DNA from: Fragum whitleyi
Taxonomy: Eukaryota; Mollusca; Bivalvia; Cardiida; Cardiidae
Direction of reading: 5' to 3'
Length of the DNA stretch: 64,000 nucleotides
NCBI GenBank assembly: GCA_948146395.1
Contig: OX411544.1
Location: forward strand, 37,728,630 to 37,792,629
How positions within the stretch are numbered: the stretch's first letter is position 1; every line of letters starts with the position of its first letter. The notes beneath the pieces are model-generated. The model saw only the letters and a list, made by a program, of their open reading frames with translations, did no database searches and had not been told where the DNA came from. The position numbers and the translations under genes are program-made. This document shows positions 30,009 through 45,397 of the stretch, piece by piece.

Positions 30009-31900
30009 AATACACTTCCTACAATTTTCTCGACAGTTACAGTTATAGGTGAACTTCAAAGTTTCAACATACATGGATTATCTTTTTTTCTTTTTAGAGG
30101 TTTTAATAATTATAATAATGAAAAATGTAAAATAATCAATCAAAGTTTTAGACTTCGTTTTTAGAAACTTGGAAAGAAAAAAATAGTAATGTCCTATATT
30201 AGAAATTTTAATAATTTTAATAAAAATGATAATGATAATAAAATAACAATAATAATAATTATTATTATTAATATTATAATAATTATGATAATAACATCAA
30301 TAAAATTTTCGATTTCGATAATGTACTCTTGGAAAAAAGGTACATAACATCTTTCAATTTAATTTCTTAAATACTTTTAAAGCTGGATTATGTATGGCTT
30401 TTCGGTTTTTATTCAGTTACATGCTTTTTGGAATGATGCTGTATAATTATTTTTATTTTTAAACGTTTTAATGATTTGTATTTATATGTACACGATTGGG
30501 ACTATAATAAATAATAAAATTAGATATCTAAAATGATAATAATATTCTTACATATTCTTACACTCTCATTGGCTCTCTCTTATCTTTTGTCAGCGTTTAT
30601 GGACATAGAATTTTTTTTGTTCGTCCAATTGAAACAGATGTTCTACCTAGGAACTCTAGACCTCTTTGTCAAGAGGTCGACGCTATTCCTCTGGGTAGAG
30701 TTACTATTTACTTTGTTTATACAGTCAGACTTACAGCCAGAGTTTCATACTCAAATTGAGGAAACGTTAAATCAGTATTCATTACAGGTTATTAGTGCCC
30801 CAATCTATTTCTGACCGTGTCTGTTTAGATTCCTCTCTAGACCCAGGTCCCTACCGACTCTAGAGTATTATTGTAAGATTTATGATAAGCATTGCTTTCT
30901 AGGTACTGCTTCGGTCTCTTTCCTTCTTTTTTCTTAATCTAAAAAAATGTATGTTGAAAGTTATTTCTTTTATTTTCAACTGTGTTCTATTATTTTCTGT
31001 TCAGATTCTCCTAGACACTTGATTCTTTTTAAAGATATGTGTTTACTCAAAACTTATGAAGTTTCAATTGATTCCTCTTATCAAGCTTGTAGTCTAGATT
31101 AAGGGACATTTTAGATGGTACATCAGAATGTAAATTAAACCAGAACAAAATAAACAATAATCTTCTTCCAGTGTTATGTGTTTTTAAGATTTTATTAACA
31201 GATACATGCTGGGCAGTTTACCAATTTAACTGTACATCTTATCTGCTTGATTTTGGAGAAATTGCAAAGCTTGGGTTGTAAGTCTGATTAGTATTACTAT
31301 TTCTATATTATTTTTATTTGTATTAAATGATAATACCAAATAAATTTAAGAGAAAAATGTTTGACCACTATTGGTTTTGAAATAGTCGTTTTTCAACCTA
31401 CATTTGAATATAAACGTTTTTCTATCTTCCATTTAACTAATATGATTCCTAACTTTCAAGTTATAACGGTTTTATCTTCTTTTAATTCATAGACAGGCCT
31501 TTATTTTCAATACAAATGTAATGGGTCTTTTTTTACATACATTTTTCAAGAAAAGTAGACCCACCCACTTAAACAGTCGATTTTCTCGAAACCAAACCCA
31601 ATGACCCCTGCTTTAAAATGCATTTTTGTAGTAGATAAATGTTTAGCAACGTCATATGAAATCAAAGCGCTGAAAGCACTGGAGGTGGACGTTTCTGGTG
31701 GCATTGAGGTGAAAATAAAACGAGACGAAAAGAGATCATCGATGTAAACATGTGATAAATGTAAAATGTTTCGACCCAAGGATGGCAAGTTTAAATTTTA
31801 ATGCAAACTTTATAGGAATAACAATATTTTTTTTACTTCTTTTTGTTAATCCTATGTTAACGGTTCAAAATACGAATGAAATATGACATTAACACCTTAG
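30009..31900. other. Intergenic, AT-rich, nothing recognised
   Basis: Contains (ATA/ATT)n-rich stretches (30085-30310) and a decayed frame region around 30590-30800. A 48-codon plus-strand frame at 31600-31746 has no recognised motif. Confidence 0.45.
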
Positions 31901-32625
31901 GTTTATTTTGTTTATGAAATGTGTGCGACCCGTCACGCAAAAAAAGGAGCACCGAAAAAGAATTTGAATAAATAGATCGGTTCCAGTACCGTCAAGCAGA
32001 GGTCGCATTTTCAAAAATATTTTAACGCAATACCCAGATCGTTCCTTTTTGAATGACGGGTCACATAATAATCAGGGGTATCCAACCCTCTTTTATACAG
32101 ATGAGCTGTTTACTTCACATTTGATATAAAATTGACTCTAAATTTAAAAGTAACTAAAAGTGTGCTTATGAGAATTCGTGATAGATTAGTAACTTTAATG
32201 AACATATCCACAAATAGCACAAAACAACTATATTGATAAGGAACAAATGAAATCTCGCTTATACAGCTGCGGCTTCAAGGTTAATGATATCATTGAAATT
32301 CTATGTCTCAAAACGTAGGCCTACAATTCTTTATCTAAATGTAGTGTATTCGAAAAGATATGAATTGCAAGACACTGTTTTGCTTGTGTTGATTCTTCTT
32401 ATATTTTTTTTACGAAGCTTAGTTAAAAGCATCATAAATAATTAATGGGAAAACGAATATTTCTGGTATGCCTGTCAACTTTTGGAAGAGAAAAAAATGA
32501 ATGAAAGACCTAGAGATTGTCAAAAAAAGGGTTAAAAGGCAAAACGTCCGTGTTTTAAAATATTTTAAAATTTGGTTGAACGGTTGATTAGAAATCCGCT
32601 ATCCGCGGGACCGCTATACGCAGGT

Positions 32626-32844
32626 CTAATGATATGGATAATACATCAAATTTTTAGATGTAGACAATGTATGCATGTCCGGAGAATCAATGTCGTAACT
32701 CCGTACATCATGTACGGTATCTGACGTCATTTGGTCTCCGGACCATGTAAAGCGCAAAACCTCCGGAGAAAGGCACTGAGTATTTCCCCTTGGGGTATAC
32801 CATCTCGGAAGGTTTTGCTCTTTAATATCCACGACAGGAGACCT
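32626..32844 (-). CDS. Candidate terminal exon of the GPR158-like receptor (cytoplasmic tail)
   Basis: A phase-0 splice from FVPK to an acceptor gcatttgcaaag at 32845-32850 would give RSPVVDIKEQNLPRWYTPRG and about 50 more residues to TAG at 32626. It is on the right strand, in the right phase and downstream. The acceptor lacks a good pyrimidine tract, and I recognise no conserved tail motif. The tail of known family members is usually much longer. Other tail exons in 32.8-34.4 kb may have been missed. A minus-strand AATAAA lies at 31902-31907. Confidence 0.35.
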   Translation of the reverse strand, partial: RSPVVDIKEQNLPRWYTPRGNTQCLSPEVLRFTWSGDQMTSDTVHDVRSYDIDSPDMHTLSTSKNLMYYPYH

Positions 32845-33390
32845 CTTTGCAAATGCGATCGTTTTCCGTTACCCGTGCAATAAAAGAAAGAAGAAAACAA
32901 ACCGAAGTGTTAATAACAAAAAGATGCGAAACGTAGACCGTGCGTCGTTCGAATTAATATCCCTTTAAAACCCCGCAACGGCATTTAAAACGCCGGAAGT
33001 ATGCCTTCACTCAGTAGAATTTGAGTTGCCTAAATACACGTGTTACGATAAGACGATTGTCTGTATTAGACGACGTAAATATATATAAGTTAACAAAAAA
33101 AGACATATTGTCTACCCGAAATATAAGCGGAGAACCCCTTAACGTGAACATGAAGACTTTAATTTTAGCTTTCCTTCAGTTATTTTTTTTAAAAAATCCC
33201 CGGACTGAGTTAATAATCGATTCCAGATGTTTGTGATTAAAATGTCTTAACTCCCTGAACAGCTTTTTCTGAGTTACGACATTCTAGGCACAACCCGAAA
33301 AAAACGCAATATTTCTGAAAAGTGTACAGGATTGATCACCGAAGAGAGATTCGCATAGAAAACATTGCACTTGTGCCTCCGTTTAGCGTT

Positions 33391-33416
33391 TATCCCCCCC
33401 CCCCCCCCCCCCCCCC
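33391..33416 (+). repeat. Poly-C tract
   Basis: About 26 C in a row, followed by A-rich sequence. Other G/C homopolymers are at 36248, 40750, 60550 and 61461. Confidence 0.95.
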
Positions 33417-34404
33417 AAAAAAAAATTCTTTGAATGAGCCAATGCCCCCTTCCGCGTAAACACATGTTATACGGTAATTCGAGTTAGGCGGAGTAGGCTA
33501 CCGGCTATAAATAGAATAATGTACATTGTCGATAGCAGACGACGTAGTTTAATTAATTCTAGAAAGATATTAGAATGTCCAATTTGTTATTGGAATACCC
33601 CTCAACTGAGAGCAAATGACTTATATTTTAGGTTCCTTTCGTAGTAAAAGTGTTAAAACAACGGAGAGTGTCAAAAGTTGACTTTTATGTGTTTGTGATC
33701 AGAGTGTCCTAACTCGCTGTAGAAATACAAGCGAGTTACGGCCTTCTTATCACAAACCCTCAAACAGCAAAATTCCTGGTAAGGCTCGGGATTTTTCACC
33801 GAGGTGTTCTAGACCCAAGAAGTTCTGCATTAGAGAGAGATCTTCCTTAAGTCCGAGTATGAAAATGAGGGCTACCAGTTCAGCCACCTAGTTTTTATCC
33901 CCCTTACACCATGGGAAAACCCAATAGGCGAATCACCGCCTTGTCTATAAATAGTATTCTTGCGCGAAACAAAAAATCGCGTGGTCTAGGATTTGCAGAT
34001 GATTTCGCATTTAATAGATGTCTTTGATTAATATCCCAATTGTATAGAATTCTTGAATAGTGCTATTTTCAAAAAGCACAGTTGTCGAGCGGAGGTAAGT
34101 TTTGTAAAAAAGACAATTGAACCAAAGCCGGTACTACTTTTTTGAAAAGCTATTAACAACTGACAGGATTGTTCTCACGTAGTACTAACACTGGGTGACG
34201 TAGAAACGTCCCCCCAAAATCAGGAAACCTGTATTACTTTGATCTCAGGTGCGAACTCCCTTAAACCAGGTTTAGAATTAAAGAAGAGCACCGCCTACGG
34301 TTGGCTAAGCTCGGCAAAAAACAAAGACGATGACAACGACGACGACACCAAGGCTATAGCAGTACATCGCGTTTTTCTCCGAAAACAGCCAAGCTTGAAA
34401 TTAC

Positions 34405-34510
34405 CTTTGGTACAAATATGAATAAAATCGTCATTGTAGAGTAGACTTGTATCTGTGCGAAATGTAGGACTAGAATTAAATTTGGGCCAATTACTGACGT
34501 CACCAATCGA
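34405..34510 (-). CDS. GPR158-like receptor, end of helix 6 and helix 7 (exon 11)
   Basis: Acceptor gcgttctcttttcag and donor CCAAAG|gtaatt. In the frame set by exon 10 it reads RLVTSVIGPNLILVLHFAQI, then QVYSTMTILFIFVPK, a full helix 7 ending in the class C F-x-PK motif. A different frame of the same bases gives the longer but meaningless open frame at 34295-34534. Confidence 0.88.
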
Positions 34511-37500
34511 CTGAAAAGAGAACGCACATGTCATATAGGAATAGGTTAGTTAATTGGTGTCATATTGACCTCTGATATTAAGGAGAACAAAAAGGTATTC
34601 GGTGTTTAAAGATAGAAATTTGAAAAAAAAGGATTGAAACAAGAAAAGGTCCCAGGAGATAACATTTCAAGAATACTTTATAAGAAGTCAGATTTATCAG
34701 AAGATAAGTGCGAAAAGTTTCGACTCTTGTTTATCTACGCATTCATCCAAATGGTCCATTGCATCTTAACAGGCTTCAACTATATTTATGAAATAATTCC
34801 ATTTTCGCATTGATGTGTCCAGTTATAAAGTCTAAAATTATATGCAAAAGGTTAAATCCGATGGCGGAGCCCGAGGCTTTTATTTTGCATAAAACTATCA
34901 CCCTCCCTAAATCAGACTTCATTCGTGATCACATCAATGCGAAAATGAAATAATATCCATTAATTCACATTATGAATTATAAGTTACGATAATGACGTTG
35001 GATGAATTTTACAGAATACGACGCGCGTCATTTAGCACATGGGTTAAAGGACGTCGAAAGCATCAAGGTTCCAGCTAAAGATGACGTCACAAATAGGCGG
35101 AGCTAAATGTGTACACGGTAAAACACATTACATAGTAATTTTATTGCGAATAAAGTTCTATGTAATTCTCCTTATTTCATTTATTCTTTTTGCGCCATCG
35201 TGTTATGATTTGAAATACTGATATATCTCGAATGCGTAAATGTAACAAGTAATTTCAAAACATATGTACACAATCCACGAGTCAAAAAGCGAATTTCTAT
35301 ACAACGGGTAATTGAGAAAACGCGTTGTTTTTTTTGTAATAGCAGTTTTTTACTTTGTATCATATCTGTTTATGTTGAGATTTTCATATCAAATTAATTG
35401 CCATGAATAAGATGATAGTTCTACTGGCTAAACCTACTACTTACACCATTAGCGTGACCACACTTCCCAATATGATGGCGTTATATACCGCCCACGTGAT
35501 ATGTTTACTTTCGTTAAAATGAGCTGGTGCTTTCCTTACAGTAAAACACAAGTAAACTCCATAGAGCAAAAATACGGTCTCCACTGAAAATACATTTAAA
35601 ATACATGATATGAAAATAATATTTTACTGCATGAATGTATTAATCGAAAAACCTTTGCATAATGATGTTTAAGTACGTTGTAAGCTTAATAAAGCAAACA
35701 ATATGCATTCCATTTTATGGCAGCAAAACAATTTCTAATTACATGTAGTTCTGATGCGATTTGAGTGGATGTATTTTGCGCATAAGTATACAAGATAAAT
35801 TCTTTCTCAAAATTATATCCATTGATTATTTTTAGGCTAAGTAGAACCAGCGGAACTCGAAATTGAATAACTAAACTTTTATAGCTATATGACGCATTCA
35901 TTATTGCTTTTTTTCTTGTTGGCAAAAACAGGTGCCTGTGCTTTCACTCGGAAACTTTTGATCAATAACTTACCACCGAACACTGCGTATTCCCAGGGTC
36001 CAAACTCGCAGACATAAAATTTGAGGCCATTCCCAGCCTTTAAAGTGTCGACAGATGGAACCTGGCTAGCGTTCCAGGCCAAAAGGATACCCATAGCTAT
36101 TAGAATTAGTAGCCCAAATCTCTGTAACAACACTTGGTCGGGTAACCTAACTCGCTTTTGTGTGCCAACTGTAAATATCACGGATATTCTGAAAATTAAA
36201 AGAAATGTGTTATTTCTAAAGGCAATGGCGGATCCAGGATTTTTATGAAAGGGGGGGGGGTCGAACATACAAATTCTGACTCTGTTTTCAGAGACGCGGA
36301 ATTTTCGACTATCTGATGGAAGTCGGTAAGACGCTCTGGAAACCAACTCCTGAAAAGAGTTGAAGACTTTTAAAAACAGTCTTCAATTCTTTTCTGAAGT
36401 TGAGCTCCAAAAGTACAAATCTTTTCAACACTTTGTGAGACTTATCCAGAGAATATATCAATAATTGCACCAACTCATGAGGGTAATCGAACGAAATAGT
36501 TTATATTTGAAGCAAGGACTCTGAAACCAGAAGAGATGGGCCTGAGGAGCCTGACTTAAGTTCCTTTGGACCCTTTGTCAAAAATAATTCGGGGTTCGTT
36601 TGCCCATCATTATCCAATTTTGATTGAATTTCCCCATCACTTTGAAATCAAAAGGCCTTAGAGGGGGGTTCGTCCGCCACTGAAAGGTCAATTTACTTTA
36701 CCAGGATAAAGCTGTAAAGATGATTACGACCATTTAGAAGAAATTGGGCTTGTTGTACTTAACATCTTACGATCATTTTTCGCGTAAGTCAAAAATAAAA
36801 GTTGCTTCTGTAGGAGTAACTGTTCATCGAATAACGCCACACATCATCTCATTGGAATCGTCCTCTGAAGACGGTTCCGATGAGATATTGCAAGGCAAAA
36901 TCTAACTATGAATGAAAACACCAGGGGCGATTTGTGACTTTAACTTACGATAATTTTTTTATAAGAGTTTAGAAAAACGGGCCCATGATCTTCAGACTAA
37001 AGCTTTAATGCCATTAATTTTCTGGACACTGTAATATTTCCGATATTATCAAGGTCAATGTCAATTAGCCCTGAATTTTAATACTTTTATATCGCCTGAC
37101 CTTATTGATACGTCCTTTAAACAGTCAAGAACATAATAATTATGAGATTTACTCTATGAGAAGCACTAGTCTTTCATAGTTTAATGAGTGTAGAAGAGCA
37201 GATAATATGTTTTGATATACTCATATGTACTCATTACCATGGCTAGAATCGATTCTTAATGGGGGCTGGTGAGCAAATACTTCATATTCGATATTTCTTT
37301 ATGATCGTGACAAGCAATCGAACTCTACAGTCATACAAAGTGCGTCTGACATGACCCTGGCCTACTTCATGTATATTTGACTTATTTACACTGGTTACAG
37401 AATTAATTGAATTGGTTTTTAAGTATCACCTTAAAGATATTCAAAAATTGTATAAAAATCTTCATATATGCACAAACTCATTTTTAGATTGATTTTATAA

Positions 37501-40500
37501 AAAGGAGACATTCATAGGCGTAACTTTGATTTTGAAATTTATACGCACTCCAAAGGGGATCAACATATATATAGGATATTAAAGGATATATGTGGACTGT
37601 GAAAAAAAAATAAATGCCTCCGTCCGCTCCCCTTTTCTATGATTTGAGCGTTAGTAAATAATCAAAACATCGTAACTACAGCTTGAATAAGCTGTAGTTT
37701 AGGTGCTATGATCAATCATCAACGACATTTTTCGAGATGAATTATTTATTTTACGCAATTGAGTAATGTGCGTAATTGTAGTTACGCCCTTGACATTCAA
37801 AATTTTTCATTACGTTCTTGTATATTTCAATGAAACTTTGAGATTACCATTTGAAATTATTTTTCTCTACCAATGAGTATAAATGGGTATTTTGAGAAGC
37901 GTAAGTATGAGTGCTTTAACAGCCAAAAGCGCCATGTGTAAACTGCCAACCTACAACTCACTGATTTTGGGTTAAAGTCATAAGTCGTGTGAATATGTAT
38001 AACATAAATCTTTATTACAAAATCAAATTCTAAAATAACAACCTTTGTGACATTGAAAATGAAACAATCGCCTTGGGACGTTTTCAAAGTAAAATAACAG
38101 CGAACAAAAATACAAAGACACTATATAACTTAATATCGAACGACGAAGACAGTTTATTTCTTACCTCCAGGTTTTGAATATCAAAGCTCCATATAAGATA
38201 AAGAAGCCCAAGTGCAGTAACCATATACGTAAACTACAAACTCCAACAGAAGGATCGGCATTCTCCGTGAAAAACTGAAAAAAAAAGGATTTTTTCGGGA
38301 TAGGCAGGAAACCTAGGGCCTGTTTTACTACACATCTAACAACAAAGCCCAGTCATAAATTAAAGTTGCTTCTACAGTAAAAACTAAATATGAATCCTGC
38401 CATGCATCATTCAATTGGAATCGTCTTCTAAAGACTTTAGAAGACGATTCCATTGAGATATTGCTAGGCAGAATTTAGCAATGAATGAAATCACAAGGTA
38501 CGATTTGCGATTTAGACTTACGGTTATTTTTTTCGTAAGACGTCTATAAAAACGGGTCCCTGGAAACTAATTTCTTTGGGGTAAAAGTCTACAAAAAGAT
38601 ATCTGGCTTTGACCAATATTTTTTATAAAAGCAATTCATTTTTAACCAATGCGAATGTAATAGCTCTACTTAGAAATCTACAGAAAACCCTACTTTTTAA
38701 GGAACAAAATAAATAGTTGAATTAGCACAACTCATGCTGATAATAGTGTCTGCATATCAAATGGTAATTATAATGCTTCAATAACTTACCTCAAAACAAA
38801 TCATTGTTCCACCAAGGCACATTATTTCTAGGAAAATTGGACTTGCAGACTTGATTGCCTGAAATGTGTTGAGAAAATAAATTTAATATATCATTGTTTG
38901 AATAATCGCACGCCTCCCTTCTGGTCTCACAGAGGATAGACTCTCTCTGATATTGAACACTATAATTAGGTTAAATATATTGGAATTATATATTTTGGGA
39001 ATATTATGAAAAAATCCCAAATATTTAGTGAGGATCTTAGACTGAGACTGTAGAAGGTTTTCATTGCTTTTCTTAACAAACTATTTAATTATTCGGTTTC
39101 TTTTTTCACATCAGCAATTCGCCAGTTAAACAGTCATCTGACTCACGAATCCTATGATGAATTGAATCCAATCTTTTTACGGAAAAAATAACTATATTTT
39201 GGCGCGTTTTTTGAGATCCTCGTGTTTTCTTACACTCATTTCCTTTTATTTGAATACTGATCTCTTATAAACTTACAGTTTCCTGTCTGTAAAGATACGT
39301 TGCGATAGCAATTATGGAAAACCCAATCGCTGTGAGTGCCACTAGAATAGTCAAAATGATCAAGAGAGCTTGGTTTTTGTCAAATAAACACGGGGAGTTG
39401 TCAACACACGTGTCACATCCGGCAGCGCACGCAGTACATCGATACATATCCGGTCCTATTGCGCCATCACTTCTGTAAGTAGCATCGATCTCTTCCCCGA
39501 GATACGCCTTCAATGTGGAACTCAGGTCGGGAAAGTAGTAACCGTCCTGGCATTCACACAGGTACATACCCACAACAAAACCCATTCCTTGAATTGGTAC
39601 ACACTGGAAACAAAATTGAGCCTGTGCGTGATATTTTCAACAATTTGACATGTGTATGAAGGGCCAACATCAAGAAACCTTGCCTACCACATACTATATT
39701 TAAAACTTTGCCTGACTACCTAAATATACTTTTGGGCCTTTTCTTTCTACAAAGCGCAAAGTAAAGACCCTGGTCAGACTGTGCTGTTGCACAGGCTGGC
39801 CAGAGTCTTTGCTTGACGCACATTTAGAATATCAGAAATGTCACGCATAGGCTCATATATTCTTATAGAGAGAGGAAACGACCCTTCGTTCAGGATGACA
39901 AAACAGTGCAATTTGTTTACAAATCATACCCCGCTTTGCACTAGATTGCAGGTACAAAGCAGGGTATAATTTGCAAAATAGTTCAAACCGTTTTTCATCA
40001 TGAACGCAGGGTAGTATTTAAACATCCCGTAGAATGAAGAAATACTGAAAAAAAATTCCAAGTTTGCAAGAACCTAACAAAGCGTAGCAAAACTGAGAGA
40101 GAACAAATAGAATAATTAGGGAACTTCGAAGTGATAGAAAGAAGTTTAAATCTAAGAAAAATAAAACAAGCACTATCAATGATTAAAATTAAACATGTTA
40201 ATAAACATAACATTACATGACATTATAAAATAGCATTATAGTTATGCCATTTTTATTTATTGTGTTGTATAGGATGAAAGAATCAAAGAGGAACAAATCT
40301 CGAGTGGTGACATTTTACGAGTGAACGCTTTGAACAATTTCCTATAACAAGACCTTACTAAGAGGGCAGTTCTTAAAATGTAAACTTTACCTTAGTTGTA
40401 GGTTGACATCTATGTGTACCCTGAAACACATCTAGAGCCGACCCGTCATCATTCCCACTAGCATCACACTGATTGATATCTATTGACGACATTTCAATGT

Positions 40501-43500
40501 CTATCGTGGCCACTCCTCTGTGGAAAAAGTAAAAACATGTATATTAAACAACTGCTTGTTTGTGATTCTTTTTTATTGAATTTGCAAAGGCTAACGTATT
40601 CGCAGATTATTTGTTATGCTTGAACTAAAACGTTTATGTTAGCTAAGTTTATGGTAGTAGGATACGAGGCCATAGCAAACTTTACATTTTTTTTCAATTT
40701 GAATCGCACATATATTTTTCTATGAGGTTGGAATGGTTTCTCTTTTTATTCCCCCCCCCCCCCCTCAGCTTGCCCCTCCTTCTACAATATTTTCCTCATC
40801 CCTCAACCAAAAACAAAACATGGCTTCGAACTCTTACAGCTTGGAATTACAGCACGAGAAAGTTCAAAACTGGTAATAATCTCCCTTCTTTTTTTAGTTC
40901 TGCCAAAAAAACGCTTTTATCTTACACTTTTGTTTCATACTAAACTCCAAATTTAAGACCTTTTCTCGAACTGACCGGCCAAATTATGACGCAATTGAAG
41001 ATCTTTACTTTGTATTAATGAAAGCTTATACTTTTTTTCTCTGTTCATATCAATGTTAGGCCTATAAAAAAAATATATATGTGTTATGTTGGCAAAATTT
41101 GTCATTTTACGCTGTCATTGTTCTGAAATTGTCATATACATGTGATTTGAATTGCTTGTGATCATACCCTTTTTCTTCTTACGTTTTGGACACATGTATC
41201 AGGCCTGCGTTCAGGATGAACACGTTAGCGAAGCGCTTTCCAAATGATACCCCGTTTTGCACGTATGCGCACGTGCAGAGAGGGTTATCATCTCAAGGCG
41301 CTCGCGAAACGATTTTACATCCTGGACACAGGGCAGATTAACATGATGTCATTCTTTCGCCAGACATGTATGATTTTCAATGAAAAATACTGAAATTTAG
41401 GATGAACTGTAAATAAGACAAAAATAAACAAGAAAGTAACGGGTAGTAGCAGAACCATATCATTTGGGTTACTTTCCTTATATAAAAGTAATTTATAGTC
41501 CGTTTGACTTCTATATGGACCAACATTTCGCCGGAAATATCAGAATCGAATAAATGAAACGTATGTGTTACTGTCATATCATGTTCAAATATCATGGATA
41601 GTTTTGTTTTTTTCAGAATTTTTTAGTGTAAAATAATGATTTTGTTCGTTCATCTACATGTTAACTTTCTGCCTTTCATACCTATTGGTGTCTATAATTA
41701 ACGGAACAGCGAAATGTCTATCCAAAATTAGCCTTGATTAGCATGATGGCAGAGTCAAAAGTGTATGATTTAAAGTGAGTCGGTTAAGTATAAAATCGAG
41801 TATTTTTTTACATTAATTTACTCCTTTAGGATTTCAAATCTGAGTGTGTTTTCTCTGTTCCAAAACCGTTTACCAAGAAGAAATTGAAATTGTTTTATCT
41901 TTTCTGAGATAAACCCGATATTCAAATATTTAGACCAATCAAAAACCATTATTAAACGAAGTCGGTGGGACTTAACGATGAAAACTGGATAAGCTGGCGA
42001 GTAGTAACTGTACATATCACGTGGTATTTAAGTTTAAGATGATATGATCGTCGATATTCTAATTTGCATGTCCAAATAATGAATAATGGACATTTCAGCT
42101 GTCAAATGTTAAGTATAAAACCATGTGTTTACACGATATGTTTATATCTTCTTACTACTGAAGTGACTCCATCACCCCTCGTGCTTAAAAGCGGAAAATG
42201 CAAAAATATTAACTTTAACTAGATAGGCAAAAACATTATCTTGAAATAATTTAACTTCAAAGAATATTTTTTGGACTGGTATTAAGGTGGATTAAAGATT
42301 TTACTACGTACAAATCCTTCACTCAAACGCAAATTCATGTAATTGATGCAAAGGTTGGTCAATATAGAAGTCAAACGATCTATACGTGTATTTGAGATAT
42401 TGTACAGATAAACTGATCATATATCGATGGCTCAGCGCGAAACAGTTTTAACTCCCTATATGTTTATAGGGAACTATAACTGTTTCGCGCTGAGCCATCG
42501 ATATAAACGCCGATTGATTCTTCAAATTTGTTAATGTGTCACCAAGCCCTCCTCTAAAAAATGTAAAAAAGGGTTATTGGCCAAAGACTTTGGTGTAAAA
42601 GGATGGTTCAGCATCTCATAAAGCATAGTTTTATAAGCTTGTAGTTCAGTCAAATTCTTCAAAGCCTAAATCATTAAGATCTAATATGAACGCATGGCGG
42701 TTTTCTTTGAACTTTTCAAATCTACACCAGATCATAGAACTTGTAACCCGATCATAAAGCTCCACTATTTCCGCCCAGAAATGTACCAATTACTTTGTCA
42801 TCAAATTACCAATAACATACAAACAACTATATTTTATAGATATAAACTATATTGATATTGTGTACAACAACGATGTCAGCCATGGCGTATAGAACTTTAT
42901 CTTATAGCCTAACTATGCAAATATCCGTGTGATAACATCCCGTATGATATTTTTTTATAATATCAAATAGTTATTTTTAGAACGATGATACAATGTGGTT
43001 AGTTTTAGAAACTTGCATTTCAGTTAGAAACATCGACAAAAACAAGACAAATAGAGGTTATAAGATAAATATAATACACACTTAATGTATTGTATGAAAA
43101 AATATCTAACTTGGTTGTGAGGATTGATAATTGTCTCGGCAAGGCCTCGACAATGATCAATCCTCCCAACCTCGTTAGATATTTTTTTCTCAAACTAAAC
43201 ACTAAGTATGGATTATATATGAATCTAACTGATAGTTAAGCATTAGTTGTTATAATTATGATATTAAAAGATATAAAGACTTAAGTATGTCGTATAAAAA
43301 AATTTGCTTAGAAAATGTCCAAGTCATATGACTAATTCTATTTTTGTTTTATATGTTTTGTTTTTCTTTGGAATATACATTATTTTCAAATAATATTGGC
43401 ATATCAATAGAGGGTTGAGTGCAAGACTGTGTTAAGTGTCTATACATTGAATAAAATCAAGTTTGCATTATACCCCAAAAATTTAAGGCACTGTCCCATT

Positions 43501-45276
43501 GCCAAAATGGAAATGAAACGTACACAAAATGGGTACGATGGATAACCTTTATGTCCTTTATGAATATTAACCATTTACCTGATTTACCCACTTTCCCCCA
43601 TTCGTTTTCATCCAAAGTAGATGATAATTTCGAGGATGTCCATGAGGAAGGTCGACGGAGAGAGCGTATGCAACGTGTATGTACAGTCAGAGTAAACAAC
43701 AGATGCGTAACGTCTTTGAAGCGGGCGTAAAACCGTTACACCCTAGACGCACCGGTAAGTGTAGAGGGAATGGGGCTTAGACTACAGCATACGAACCGTT
43801 ACTAATCGAATATCTAGTATATATGTTTAGTCTACAAACGTCAACAAAGGACAAAATCTTCGTTTGTTAATCGTTTTATGAAACCTCACACGGTGCGGGG
43901 CTACTACATATTTATGCAAATGACCCGGGAAATTTACGATATCCAACCCAGGAATCATGTTACGACCTCCGCCACGTTAAATGTGTACGCAAACTGTAAC
44001 GTCGGCAAAACGCGCCCGACAGAGGGCATTACTGTTACAGATCCTGTTTGAAAACTCTTAGACAAAAAGAAGAATATTTCGTTTGAGCGCATCCCCTGGT
44101 GCGGAATACTTCGTGGGGGGCGTGCTCATGATATTGAAACTATAATATAAACCTTATGAAATTATCACAAAGAAAAAGTGAATTCTTACTGAAATATGAC
44201 ATTCCCTCCCGTTATTTTGAGTATGGGGGACGAGTACGTGACCATCCAAATATTACCGCCTCCACAGTCGTAATAAGGTTTGGTCCAGTGTCCGTCAGGT
44301 AACTCGGCTACAGGATACACTTCTTGAATCTCTGGTAATTGTGTCGTGTTCTTTCTAGAGGGAAAAGACAACAATACAGTTGGTAACACCTTGACCTTAC
44401 ATTTGTCTCGATCTAAACCATTTTAAATCGCTCGCTTTACGCCTCATTCATTCAAAACTATTCACTCAAACCAGTGGCATTCCAAAACGCTACAAAATTT
44501 TCAAAAACACTAATACATGTATGTTGCTCAAAATGATGGACATTTCATTCAAATCGATCAATTTTTCCAGGATTTTATCGGCTGCTGTTGGTTTTTAAGT
44601 GGCTAATTGATCCTTGAGACACCCAAACACAAAACTACGAAGATTTTCACAAAGAAAGGTAAAAACATCGCTATTTTCGTCCAATTACACGAAAATAGCG
44701 ATATTGGATTGTCTCCCGATAATTTTATCTCCTCCCTCATGCTCTATTTCATTCGTAAATCATTCCAAAATCACTCATCACGTCAATTCAATGGTGTTGC
44801 TTAGTGAAACTAGTGGGCTAAGCACAACATTGTCGGATAAGTGCCTCTAAGTTCAACGTTATACTGCTATAAGCGCCTGTAAATAAATAGGTACTTTCCA
44901 TAGTATTGTGCTGTTCCCTCGGAAAAAAGAAATGCACTAAAGATAGCGCTGTGCTTAGCCCCCCACCCCTAATGATCTCATGATTTACAGTTGGAAAATA
45001 CATGATGTAATGATTTCATGGAACAGGCTTTCTGAACATAACAAATTTATTAATAAGGTTTTTCCATTAGTCATGTAAGATAATTAAAAATACTTTTTTG
45101 TACAATGATATTAAAGTCATTCAAATGATTTACTATCATGAAAAGACATTTCTTCTTTTTCTTCTTTTCCCCCTCCTCCTTCTTCTTCTTTTTCTTCTTC
45201 TTCTTCTTCTTTTTCTTCATCTTCTTCATCTTCCTCTTCTTCTTTTCTTCTTCTTCTTCTTCTTCTTCTTCTTCTT

Positions 45277-45307
<31 letters not shown>

Positions 45308-45366
45308 TTCCTCCTTCTTCTCCCTCTTCTCCCTCTTTTTTTCTTCTTCTTCTTCTTCTTCCTCTC

Positions 45367-45397
<31 letters not shown>

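Noticed and set aside
30533..30814. 93-codon hydrophobic frame and an alternative frame reading VRPIETDVLPRNSRP
   Set aside because: Neither frame matches a family that I know; stops interrupt the second. Possibly an old retroelement scrap.
31600..31746. 48-codon plus-strand frame ATSYEIKALKALEVDVSGGI
   Set aside because: Protein-like composition, but no acceptor of quality, no partner exon and an equally open opposite strand.
34295..34534. 79-codon minus-strand frame
   Set aside because: The same bases encode helix 7 of the receptor in another frame, fixed by exon phases at both splice sites.
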